A stretch of DNA of 64,000 nucleotides, taken from positions 99,366-163,365 of the forward strand of contig NZ_CAMFJF010000006.1 of NCBI RefSeq assembly GCF_945956895.1, read 5' to 3'. The position numbers and the translations under genes are program-made. This DNA is from an uncultured Allobosea sp. Its GTDB lineage: Bacteria; Pseudomonadota; Alphaproteobacteria; Rhizobiales; Beijerinckiaceae. The notes under the pieces were generated by a model. The model worked only from the letters and a program-made list of their open reading frames with translations, made no database searches and had not been told where the DNA came from. Each line of letters opens with the position of its first letter. Positions within the stretch are counted from its first letter, which is position 1. Positions 28,020 through 36,214 of the stretch are shown piece by piece.

Positions 28020-29135
28020 CTAACGCTCCACTTCCTTTCTGACGTTACTAGACGTCGAAAGCGGTAACTTGCCAATCGCTTTCGACACTTGTGGTTCCGG
28101 CGGGCATTGCCCGAGGCGGATGACATCGCTGCAACGCGGCCCGCGCCGGAAATGGTCGAAGCTGATGCTCCAGGGCAGGGGCGCCGGGGCGCGATAGGGC
28201 CCCATCTTGAAATACTGGTTGTCGTCGAGGCCGGGGCCGCTATGCCCGATATGGCCTTCCACGGTCACGATACGGACGCCGTCGGCGATGACCTCGATAT
28301 GGCCGTCACCGCGTGGGCCGGGCTGCGAGCGGATGACGAAGTCGATCCAGCCCTTTTGCGGCGAAGGCAGGTCTGCATGGTGCGTGACCTGGATCCCGGG
28401 TGCGCAGGCATTGAAATAGCTCGGATAATTCTCGCGCGTCGCGCCGCTTTCCGCTGCCACGAGAGCGCGTGTCTGGCGCGTGCCGGGCCGGTCCAGCACG
28501 AGGGCCTCGCCCGGAAGGCAGCCTTCGGGGCGTGCATCGCCGCCGATCGGGTAGGAGAGAATCCGGTCGGTTTCGACGGTGATGCCGAGGCGGCCGCGGT
28601 AGAGCCGCAGCGCCAGGAAGGGTGAGTAGTCGCCCGCGGCGCCCGGGATGATCTCGCGTTTCCATTGGGCGATCACATATCTGCGATCATCCCGGGGGAG
28701 CGGGGCGTCGAGGCGCAGGGCAAAGCCGTACCAGACAGACCGATCATAGGGGGCGAGCACGTCCGGGCGCTCCCAGACCTCCGCCCGCTCGCTGCACTCG
28801 ATCGACTGCGGAGGGCAGGAGGGCATCGCGATCAAGGTCAGGGCGCCGATACCGCGATCGGGCGTGGCATCGCTGAAAATCACGCGCCCTGCCCGCTGTT
28901 CGGGGTTGTTCTTGTAGAACAGGCCGCCTTCGGGAGCGAAGCCTCCCCGATCAAAGTCGTCATGCAGGATGCGCTGCGTGGCTTCGACGCGTACCGGGGC
29001 GGCAGGCGCGCCGACAAGGCCGAGGGCAACCGCGCAGCAGAGCGCTCCCGACGCGACGACCCCCTTTACGGCTCCCCCGAAAATGACCGATGCCTCCCGT
29101 TCGCCACGCCAGCATGGCTGCAGCCTGGCGCGCAT
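28020..29135 (-). CDS. Heparin-lyase-I-fold polysaccharide lyase-like protein
   Basis: 371 aa from ATG 29135; the frame is open to 29240, which would overlap the divergent ABC gene. A membrane or signal segment (GVVASGALCCAVALGLVGAP) precedes a beta-rich secreted domain. Seen: ILHDDFDRGGFAPEGG, WYGFALRLDAPLPRDDRRYV, IAQWKREI, GWIDFVIRSQPGPRGDGHIE and DDNQYFKMGPYRA. This pattern belongs to the polysaccharide lyase / heparin lyase I family found in alphaproteobacteria. The substrate is unknown, probably a self-produced or environmental acidic glycan. Its position between transport and glycosyltransferase genes supports a glycan role. Confidence 0.75.
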   Translation of the reverse strand: MRARLQPCWRGEREASVIFGGAVKGVVASGALCCAVALGLVGAPAAPVRVEATQRILHDDFDRGGFAPEGGLFYKNNPEQRAGRVIFSDATPDRGIGALTLIAMPSCPPQSIECSERAEVWERPDVLAPYDRSVWYGFALRLDAPLPRDDRRYVIAQWKREIIPGAAGDYSPFLALRLYRGRLGITVETDRILSYPIGGDARPEGCLPGEALVLDRPGTRQTRALVAAESGATRENYPSYFNACAPGIQVTHHADLPSPQKGWIDFVIRSQPGPRGDGHIEVIADGVRIVTVEGHIGHSGPGLDDNQYFKMGPYRAPAPLPWSISFDHFRRGPRCSDVIRLGQCPPEPQVSKAIGKLPLSTSSNVRKEVER

Positions 29136-29229
29136 TGCACTCGGCTGCAACCTCACCACATATGGTCGCTTCGGGCCCGCCGGACCCGTTCGAGCTCGCG
29201 CCGCGAGCGCTTCGGTACAGGATTGCCCT

Positions 29230-31956
29230 TTGGAGTCCAATCTCTTCCGTTACATCTGGCAGAAGAGCCGGGCCGAGCAGGTCGTCGTCCTGCTGATCAT
29301 CCTTGTCTCGATTCCCTTCAATTGGGCCTCGTTCGACGTGCCCAAGCGCATCGTCAACGATGCGATCCAGGGCGGAGCTTTCCGGAACGGCAAGACCACC
29401 GCCACGCTGATGGACTTCACCCTGCACATGCCGTCCTGGCTCGGCGGGGCAAGCTACAGGATTTCGGAGGGGTTCCAGGTCGGCCAGTACGGCCTGCTCC
29501 TGGGCTTGAGCATCTATTTCCTGCTGCTGGTCCTGATCAACGGCGCCTTCAAATACGTCATCAACGTGCGCAAGGGCATCCTCGGCGAGCGGATGCTCAG
29601 GCGCATGCGCTACGACCTGTTCAGCCAGCTGATGCGCTTCCGGCCGGAGGAGATCCGCGCGGTCAAGCCGGCCGAGATCGCCAGCATGATCAAGGACGAG
29701 ATCGAGCCGGTCGGCGGCTTCGTCGGCGATGCCTTCATCCAGCCGGTCTTCCTGCTCAGCCAGGCGCTGACCGCGCTCGTCTTCATCATGGCGCAGAGCT
29801 TCTGGCTCGGCTCGATCGCGCTGCTGATCGTGCTCGCGCAGGCGATCATCATCCCGATCCTGCGGCGCGAGCAGCTCAGGCTCGGCCGCGAACGCCAGAT
29901 CGCCTCGCGCCAGCTCGCGGGCCGGATCGGCGAGATCGTCGATGCCGGGCCGATGATCCAGGGGCACGGCGCGACGGCCTATGTCCAGTCCGACATCGCC
30001 GGCCGGCTCGGCCGGCTCTTCGACATCCGCTACGCGCTCTACAAGCGGAAATTCGCGGTCAAGTTCCTGAACAACCTGCTGGCCCAGATCACGCCGTTCT
30101 TCTTCTACGCCATCGGCGGCTTCTTCGCGCTGCAGGGGCGGCTCGACATCGGCCAGCTCGTCGCGGTGATCGCCGCCTATCGCGACCTGCCGCCGCCGAT
30201 CAAGGAACTGATCGACTGGGACCAGCAGCGCAACGACGTGACGATCAAGTACGATCAGGTCATCTCCCAGTTCAACAGCGACGAGACCCTCGTCCTCGAG
30301 GAGGAGAACGGCGTCGCGGACCTGCCGGCGAAGGGCGAGATCCGGCTCGAAGCCGTGCAGATGCTGGACAATCGCGGCCAGCCGCTGCTGACGCCGCTCT
30401 CGTTCAGCTTGGCCCGGCCGGGGATGGTCGTGGTGATCGGCCCGCAAGGCGGCGGCAAGGACGTGCTCGGCCGGATTCTCGGCCGGCAGGCGACGAGCTA
30501 TACCGGCCGCGTGCTGATCGATGGCGAGCCGCTGGCGGGCATGTCGGTCGAGCGGGCGAGCCATATCATCGGTTATTCCGGCGATGAGCCCGAGATCATC
30601 GCCGGCTCGATGCGCGACAACATCCTGCTGCCGCTCAGGCGCCGGCGCCCCGACCTGAAAGCCCGCGGCGTCGTGCCCCCGTCGGAGCACCGCCGCTTCG
30701 TCGAGGCGGTCCGCTCGGGCAATTCGCCTTTCCCGTTCGAGGCGGACTGGACAGATTATGCCGGGGTCGGCGTGACCGACGCGGCCGAGCTCGCCGCGCG
30801 AATCCACGAATTGCTCGACGTTTTCGGCTGCACGCAGGAGGTCTATGAGCTTGGGCTCGGCGGCAAGGTGCTGCGCCCCGTCAGCGAGCAGGCGATCGAG
30901 CGCATCATCGAGGCGCGCCGCGTGGTCGCGGCCGAGCTCGCGCGGATCAAGCAGGGCGACCTGATCGAGCCTTTCGTGCTCGATCGCTACAATCGCAATG
31001 CGCCGATCATCGAGAACCTGATCTTCGGGACGCGAACCACGGCGCGCTTCGACAGCGCGACCCTGCTGTTCGAGCCCTATGCCCATTCGATCCTGAAGGC
31101 GGAGGCGCTGATCGAGCCGCTGGCCGAGATGGGCGGGCGGATCGTCGCGACCGTGGTCGAAATCTTCACCGGCCTGCCGCCGGGCCATGCGCTGTTCGAG
31201 CGCTATTCATTCGGCGCCAACTTCGAGTTCGAACGCCTGAGCGAGCTGGCGGATGTCCTGGCCAAGCACGACATGCGCAACCCGCTCGATCCGGAGACGG
31301 AACGCGATCTCGTCGCGCTGGCGCTCGGCTATATCGAGCCGAAGCACAGGTTGAACCTGATCGACGCCCGCCTGGAGCGCCGCATCCTCCGGGCGCGGGA
31401 GAGCTTCCGCAAGCACCTCCCGGCCGGCGCGGTCGACGATGTCGATTTCTACGATCCCGACAAGGTGATGGTCGGAGCCAGCGTGCGCGACAACCTGATG
31501 TTCGGGCGCATCGGCTACGGCGTGCCCGATGCTGCCCGCAAGGTCGGTGAGATCGTGCTGCAGGCGCTCGCCCGTTCGGGGCTGGGGGACGCGCTCTACC
31601 GGCTCGGGCTCGATACCGAGAGCGGCATCCGCGGGCGCTTCCTGCCGGCCAGGCTGCGCCAGGCGATCCCGCTGGTCGAGGCGCTGGTCAAGGCGCCGCA
31701 GATCGCGGTGCTCGATATCTCGGCGCTGCTCGCGATTTCGGACGAGCCGAAGGAGATCGTCGCCCGCCTGCGCAGCTACTGCACGGGGATGACGCTGTTT
31801 CTTCTGGTCGGAGATGCTAAACTCGTGGGAGACGTCCCGTTGCGGGTGGTGTTCCACGGAGAAGCCGGGACGGTCGAGGCGCAGGACACGCCCGACGCGG
31901 CGAACGATCGGGCATCACGCTTCGAAGACACCGGGCGAGTGGAGGCGCGGTCATGA
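29230..31956 (+). CDS. ABC exporter-like membrane protein with enlarged degenerate nucleotide-binding domain
   Basis: About 908 aa from a TTG at 29230 with AGGA six bases upstream; the frame is open to 28969, but that part is non-homologous in composition. Residues 1-330 look like a type IV ABC exporter membrane domain. The C-terminal region (about 370-870) is roughly twice a normal ATPase domain. Walker A is GPQGGGKD (404-411), with Asp in place of Ser/Thr. No LSGGQ is present; the equivalent is near RFLPARLRQ (about 803-811). Walker B IAVLDIS (825-831) lacks the catalytic Glu. X-loop-like motifs occur three times: MRDNILL (~461), IIENLIFG (~593) and VRDNLMFG (~752). It overlaps the next gene by ATGA. 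Confidence 0.85.
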   Translation: MESNLFRYIWQKSRAEQVVVLLIILVSIPFNWASFDVPKRIVNDAIQGGAFRNGKTTATLMDFTLHMPSWLGGASYRISEGFQVGQYGLLLGLSIYFLLLVLINGAFKYVINVRKGILGERMLRRMRYDLFSQLMRFRPEEIRAVKPAEIASMIKDEIEPVGGFVGDAFIQPVFLLSQALTALVFIMAQSFWLGSIALLIVLAQAIIIPILRREQLRLGRERQIASRQLAGRIGEIVDAGPMIQGHGATAYVQSDIAGRLGRLFDIRYALYKRKFAVKFLNNLLAQITPFFFYAIGGFFALQGRLDIGQLVAVIAAYRDLPPPIKELIDWDQQRNDVTIKYDQVISQFNSDETLVLEEENGVADLPAKGEIRLEAVQMLDNRGQPLLTPLSFSLARPGMVVVIGPQGGGKDVLGRILGRQATSYTGRVLIDGEPLAGMSVERASHIIGYSGDEPEIIAGSMRDNILLPLRRRRPDLKARGVVPPSEHRRFVEAVRSGNSPFPFEADWTDYAGVGVTDAAELAARIHELLDVFGCTQEVYELGLGGKVLRPVSEQAIERIIEARRVVAAELARIKQGDLIEPFVLDRYNRNAPIIENLIFGTRTTARFDSATLLFEPYAHSILKAEALIEPLAEMGGRIVATVVEIFTGLPPGHALFERYSFGANFEFERLSELADVLAKHDMRNPLDPETERDLVALALGYIEPKHRLNLIDARLERRILRARESFRKHLPAGAVDDVDFYDPDKVMVGASVRDNLMFGRIGYGVPDAARKVGEIVLQALARSGLGDALYRLGLDTESGIRGRFLPARLRQAIPLVEALVKAPQIAVLDISALLAISDEPKEIVARLRSYCTGMTLFLLVGDAKLVGDVPLRVVFHGEAGTVEAQDTPDAANDRASRFEDTGRVEARS

Positions 31957-32402
31957 GTCTGGAAACCGATCTCGGCTGCCTGCGCAGCCTGCCGCTGTTT
32001 CAGGGCATGCCGGCATCGCGGCTCAAGCTCGTCGCCCTGATGGGCGAGCGCCTGCAGTTCGAGCCCGGCGCCGTCCTGATCCACCCTCAGGAGCGGCTCG
32101 AAGGCGTCTACGTCATCATGGAAGGCGAGGTCGAAATCCTGCAACCAGGCGAGGACGGCGAGGAGCGGGCCTTCGTCAAGGATACCGGCAGCATCACCGG
32201 CGATGTGGCGTTGCTCAGCGGCAAGCCGTTCAGCACGACCATTCGCGCCAAGTCGCAGGTGCTGGCGCTGCGGATTCCGAAGGACCTGTTCTTCGAACTG
32301 CTCCAGACCGTGCCCGAGTTCAGCCTCGCGGTCTGTCGGGATCTGGCCGACCGGGTCCACCGGCTCGCCTCCGTGCTGCTGAATCGGCACGCAACCGTTT
32401 GA
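31953..32402 (+). CDS. Stand-alone cyclic-nucleotide-binding-domain protein with atypical phosphate-binding cassette
   Basis: 149-aa single CRP-like beta-barrel domain with no DNA-binding helix-turn-helix. The barrel starts LPLFQGMPASRLKLVALMGE and includes LEGVYVIMEGEVEILQPG. The phosphate-binding cassette reads GDVALLSGKPFSTTIRA (83-99). Relative to the usual GE-x-ALL-x-x-x-PRSA, the Glu is Asp84 and the key Arg is Phe93, so classical cAMP binding is doubtful. It is coupled by ATGA to the degenerate ABC gene and followed after 16 bp by the cyclase-like gene, so the three form one operon. Confidence 0.88.
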   Translation: MSLETDLGCLRSLPLFQGMPASRLKLVALMGERLQFEPGAVLIHPQERLEGVYVIMEGEVEILQPGEDGEERAFVKDTGSITGDVALLSGKPFSTTIRAKSQVLALRIPKDLFFELLQTVPEFSLAVCRDLADRVHRLASVLLNRHATV

Positions 32403-32418
32403 CGAGGTCGATCAGCGC

Positions 32419-34227
32419 ATGAACCGGCCGCAAGCCGCAGGCACCAACCGCACCGTGACGCCCCGCGGCAGCATGGGCGCCAGCATGGACCAGGTCTCGT
32501 CCTGGAGCCGGGACATCCGGTTCGTCTCCGGGCTGATCCTGCTCGTCTTCGCGACGACCCATTTCCTCAACCACGCCGTCGGCATCCTTGGCCTCGACGC
32601 CATGGAGAAGGTGCAGGACTGGCGCTACGGCTTCTGGCATTCCTGGCCGGGCACGGTCGCGCTCTATGGCGCGCTGATCGTTCATCCGGTCTTCGCGCTG
32701 CTGCGGGTTGTGCAGCGGCGCACCTTCAAGATGCCGCTGCGCGAGATGCTGCAGATCGCGCTCGGCCTCGCCATTCCGCTGCTGCTCGTCGACCACATCA
32801 TCAGCACGCGGATCATGGGCATCTATTTCGGCGTGGACGAGAGCTATCGTTCCGTGTTGCGCCGGCTCTGGCCGGCTCTGGCGATGACCCAGTCGCTGCT
32901 GCTGCTGCTTGTCTGGACGCATGGCATCATCGGCATCCATTTCATGCTGCGCGCCCGCGACAGCTATCGCCATTGGCGTGACCCGTTCCTGCTGGCGGCG
33001 ATCCTGATCCCGGTCCTGGCGCTGATCGGCTTTTCGGTCGGTGCGCGGGAGGCCGAGCGGCTGGCGATGCCGGCGGAACTCGTCAGCGACGCCCAGACGG
33101 CGATGTTCGTTCGCGACGTGATGTGGGGCAAGGGCGCCTTCTATGGCCTCGTCGCCTCCTTCCTGCTCTTCGTCGGCATCCGCGAGATCAGGGTCCGCAC
33201 GACCCGTCAGATCACCGTACGCTTCGTCGGCCACGGTACGCGCCGGCTGGCGCCGGGGCCGACGGTGCTGGAGATGTTTCGGCGCTTCAACATTCCGCAT
33301 GCCGCGCTCTGCGGCGGGCGGGCGCGCTGCGCCACCTGCCGCGTGCTGGTGATGGACGGCAACGACAAGCTGCCGAAGCCCGGCCCGAACGAGGCCAAGC
33401 TGCTGCGGCGGATCTCGGCGCCGGACGGTGTCCGGCTCGCCTGCCAGATCAGGCCGCGCGACGACCTGCAGGTGCAGATTCTGCTCGCCTCGCGGCTCAA
33501 TGCGGGGGCGGCGCGTCCGTTCGAGCTCGACGATGCCGCCGGCAAGCGCGGCCTGACCGTGGTGGTGGCCGATCTCCGGGCCTTCTCGGCCCTCTCGGCA
33601 CGGCAATTGCCCCGCGAGCTCATCGGGCTGCTCAACCGCTTCTTCGACGAGATGGGGCAGGCGATCACCGCGCATGAGGGGCGGATCGACGCTTTCTATG
33701 GCGACGGCTTCATGGCCGTGTTCGGCCTGGAGGGGACGCCGGGGCGCGGGGCGCAGGCGGCGATCGCCGCCGCCGGCGACATCGTGCGCGCGGTCGATGC
33801 GCTCAACCGCGAATATGGGGCGGCGCTGCCGCTGCCTCTGCGGATCGGCATTGGTATCCATACCGGCGACGCCATCACCGGCGCGGTCGAGAACGACAAT
33901 CTCGGCCGGCGCGAGATCACGGTTGGCGAGACGGTCATGGTCGCGAGCCAGCTCGAATCGGCGACGCGGCGGGTGCTCGCCGATATCGTGGTCTCCGAGG
34001 ACACGATCCGGGCGAGCGCACGCAGCTATGCCGGGACGACACCCCTGAAGATCGCGATCAAGGGACGTGAAAAGCCATTGACCGCCTATGGCTTCGCCAG
34101 CGCACCGGAGATCGCCCGCCGCAAGCGCGAGGATGTGGCGGTGCCGGTGCCTGTGGTGGCCGGCGGTGAGCTGACCGCGTCGGCAGAGGTGGTGCAGGAA
34201 CAGGGTGAGACAGGCGAAAAGGACTAA
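32419..34227 (+). CDS. Six-helix, 2Fe-2S, class III cyclase-like protein (CyaC-like architecture)
   Basis: 602 aa. Six membrane helices span about 34-255, with histidines 48, 52, 74, 89, 126, 168 and 173 able to act as heme ligands, as in the diheme anchor of S. meliloti CyaC (a redox-regulated cyclase). A plant-type 2Fe-2S domain follows with Cys298, 304, 307 and 342. The C-terminal cyclase domain (about 378-560) keeps both metal Asp (385 in VVADLRAFS, 429 in YGDGFMAVFG). The substrate Lys is Ala425, and the transition-state Asn and Arg are Met507 and Gln511 in GETVMVASQLES. It is thus probably inactive as a canonical cyclase or of altered specificity. Last gene of a three-gene operon. Confidence 0.85.
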   Translation: MNRPQAAGTNRTVTPRGSMGASMDQVSSWSRDIRFVSGLILLVFATTHFLNHAVGILGLDAMEKVQDWRYGFWHSWPGTVALYGALIVHPVFALLRVVQRRTFKMPLREMLQIALGLAIPLLLVDHIISTRIMGIYFGVDESYRSVLRRLWPALAMTQSLLLLLVWTHGIIGIHFMLRARDSYRHWRDPFLLAAILIPVLALIGFSVGAREAERLAMPAELVSDAQTAMFVRDVMWGKGAFYGLVASFLLFVGIREIRVRTTRQITVRFVGHGTRRLAPGPTVLEMFRRFNIPHAALCGGRARCATCRVLVMDGNDKLPKPGPNEAKLLRRISAPDGVRLACQIRPRDDLQVQILLASRLNAGAARPFELDDAAGKRGLTVVVADLRAFSALSARQLPRELIGLLNRFFDEMGQAITAHEGRIDAFYGDGFMAVFGLEGTPGRGAQAAIAAAGDIVRAVDALNREYGAALPLPLRIGIGIHTGDAITGAVENDNLGRREITVGETVMVASQLESATRRVLADIVVSEDTIRASARSYAGTTPLKIAIKGREKPLTAYGFASAPEIARRKREDVAVPVPVVAGGELTASAEVVQEQGETGEKD

Positions 34228-34304
34228 TCCTTGCGCGGGGCGGCTGGTTTTTTGCGGGCGCGCATGTCTATGGTCCGCCGTCTTCCCCTGATGACGACTG
34301 AAGC

Positions 34305-34967
34305 ATGACACCCGAGCCGTCCCAAGAGGCCTTTCACGACCTGCTGCGCGGCATGGCGACGCTGTCGGGGAACCGCATCGTCGCCGACATCGCGCGACTC
34401 TACGGCAAGGGCGCGCCGCCCGACCTCTCGATTGCCTGCAACCATAAGCAGATCGCCTCGAAGCAATGGCTGGTCGAGGCGCTCACGGAGACCTATCCGA
34501 AGCCCGAAGGTCCGGTCTGGGTGCTCGGCGCCTGGTATGGCGTGCTCGGCGCGCTGCTGCTCGACGATGAAAGGCTTACGATCCCGGAGATCGTCAGCCT
34601 CGATATCGACCCGACCTGCGCGCCGATCGCTGAGATACTGAACCATCGCCATGTTGCGGCGGGGCGCTTCCGGGCGATGACGGCCGACATGATGGCGATG
34701 GATTTCGCGGCGCAGTGTCCGAAGCCGGGGCTCGTGATCAATACGAGCTGCGAGCATCTCGCCGACGTGCCGGGCTGGATCGCGACCTTGCCGCAGGGTC
34801 TGCCGCTGGTGCTGCAGTCCAACGACTATTTTCGCGAGCCGGACCATCGCAGCTGCGTACCCTCGCTCGAGGCTTTCCGCGAGCAGGCAGGGCTGGCGGA
34901 GGTCTGGTTCGCCGGCGCCCGGCCGACGAAGAACTATACGCGCTTCATGCTGATCGGGCGGCGATGA
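34305..34967 (+). CDS. SAM-methyltransferase-like protein linked to glycosyltransferases
   Basis: 220-aa protein. A Rossmann-type SAM-binding loop is seen in GPVWVLGAWYGVLGALLL (about 69-86). An acidic VSLDIDPTCAPIAEIL follows, then PGLVINTSCEHLADVPGWIA. It is conserved as a small methyltransferase-like family in proteobacterial polysaccharide loci. The substrate is unknown. It overlaps the next glycosyltransferase by ATGA (34964-34967), strongly suggesting joint function. Confidence 0.65.
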   Translation: MTPEPSQEAFHDLLRGMATLSGNRIVADIARLYGKGAPPDLSIACNHKQIASKQWLVEALTETYPKPEGPVWVLGAWYGVLGALLLDDERLTIPEIVSLDIDPTCAPIAEILNHRHVAAGRFRAMTADMMAMDFAAQCPKPGLVINTSCEHLADVPGWIATLPQGLPLVLQSNDYFREPDHRSCVPSLEAFREQAGLAEVWFAGARPTKNYTRFMLIGRR

Positions 34968-36214
34968 CGGAGGGCACGGCTCCGCGCATCGCGGTCGCGA
35001 TGAAGGGCTATCCGCGCCTGTCGGAAACCTTCATCGCGCAGGAGTTGCTCGGCTTGCAGCAGCGCGGCCTCCCCTTCGAGATTTGGTCGCTGCGCCATCC
35101 GACCGACGCGGCGAAGCATCTGATGCACCAGCAGATCACGGCGCCGGTGCGCTATCTGCCGGAATATCTGCACGACGAGCCGGCTCGCGTGGCGCGCGGA
35201 ATACTGGCGGCCCTGCTGAGGCCGGGTTTGCTGCGGCTCTTGCCGGTCTTCCTGCGCGATCTCACTCGCGACCGGACGCGCAATCGCTGGCGCCGTTTCG
35301 GGCAGGCCTGCGTGATGGCGCGGGAGTTGCCTGGCGATATCCGGCATCTGCATGTGCATTACCTGCATACGCCGGCTTCGGTGATCCGCTACGCCGCCTT
35401 GCTCGGCGGCCTGACATGGTCGTTCTCGGCCCATGCCAAGGACATCTGGACGACCGAAGACTGGGAAAAACGCGAGAAGATCGCCTCCGCTGACTGGGGT
35501 GTGACCTGCACGCGCGACGGGCACCGCGAGCTGGAACGTCTCTCGGACCAGCCGGACAAGGTCGGGCTCCTCTATCACGGGCTCGATCTCGCGCGCTTTC
35601 CGGCGCCGGGCGTGCGATCGCTGCGAGACGGCACGGACCCGGACGATCCGGTGCGCTTCGTCACCATCGGGCGTGCCGTGGCGAAGAAGGGTTTTGACGA
35701 CCTGCTGGAAGCGCTGGGCAAGCTGCCCTGCACGCTGAACTGGCGGCTGACGCATATCGGCGGCGGCGAGAAGCTGAAGGCTTTGCAGGCGCAAACGCAG
35801 GCGCTCGGGCTCGACGACCGGATCGTCTGGGCCGGGCCAAAGGCGCAGGACGAGGTCATCGCCGCCTTGCGGGCGGCCGATCTCTTCGTGCTGCCCTCGA
35901 AAGAGGCGGGCGACGGCGACCGCGACGGCCTGCCCAATGTGGTGATGGAGGCGGCGAGCCAGGGCCTGCCGATCGTCGCGACCGATTTCGCGGGAATTCC
36001 GGAATTCGTGCGCGATGGCGTCGAAGGTTTGCTGGTGCCGCCGGGCGATGTCGCGGCCTTGGCGGCTGCGCTGAACGAGCTGGCGGGGGCACCCGGGAAG
36101 CGGGCTGCTCTCGGCGACGCGGCTTACGCGCGTCTGACGCAGGATTTCTCAGCCGCGGCCGGGCTCGACCGGGTTGCTGCGATGCTGCGCCGTTCGACGG
36201 GCGTGGGGGTATGA
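34964..36214 (+). CDS. GT4-type glycosyltransferase
   Basis: 416-aa GT-B glycosyltransferase; ATG 34964 is coupled to the stop of the methyltransferase gene. The N-terminus shows MKGYPRLSETFIAQELLGLQ, typical of colanic-acid/exopolysaccharide GT4 enzymes. HVHYLHTPASVIRYAALL and FSAHAKDIW follow. The donor domain has RFVTIGRAVAKKGFDDLLEA, DLFVLPSKEAGDGDRDGLPN and VVMEAASQGLPIVATDFAGI. It probably builds a surface glycan. It overlaps the next gene by ATGA. Confidence 0.88.
   Translation: MTEGTAPRIAVAMKGYPRLSETFIAQELLGLQQRGLPFEIWSLRHPTDAAKHLMHQQITAPVRYLPEYLHDEPARVARGILAALLRPGLLRLLPVFLRDLTRDRTRNRWRRFGQACVMARELPGDIRHLHVHYLHTPASVIRYAALLGGLTWSFSAHAKDIWTTEDWEKREKIASADWGVTCTRDGHRELERLSDQPDKVGLLYHGLDLARFPAPGVRSLRDGTDPDDPVRFVTIGRAVAKKGFDDLLEALGKLPCTLNWRLTHIGGGEKLKALQAQTQALGLDDRIVWAGPKAQDEVIAALRAADLFVLPSKEAGDGDRDGLPNVVMEAASQGLPIVATDFAGIPEFVRDGVEGLLVPPGDVAALAAALNELAGAPGKRAALGDAAYARLTQDFSAAAGLDRVAAMLRRSTGVGV

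Noticed and set aside
25942-28023. 693-aa plus-strand open frame over the fused ATPase gene
   Set aside because: Shadow of the minus-strand gene, which holds all ABC motifs.
28969-29229. N-terminal 87-residue extension of the ABC protein
   Set aside because: The residues are arginine/alanine/proline-rich with no homology-like pattern and overlap the lyase gene. A TTG with AGGA upstream marks a better start at 29230.
28960-31188. 742-aa minus-strand open frame antisense to the ABC gene
   Set aside because: Low-complexity acidic/basic sequence without motifs. The plus-strand frame has a clear membrane domain and a ribosome site.
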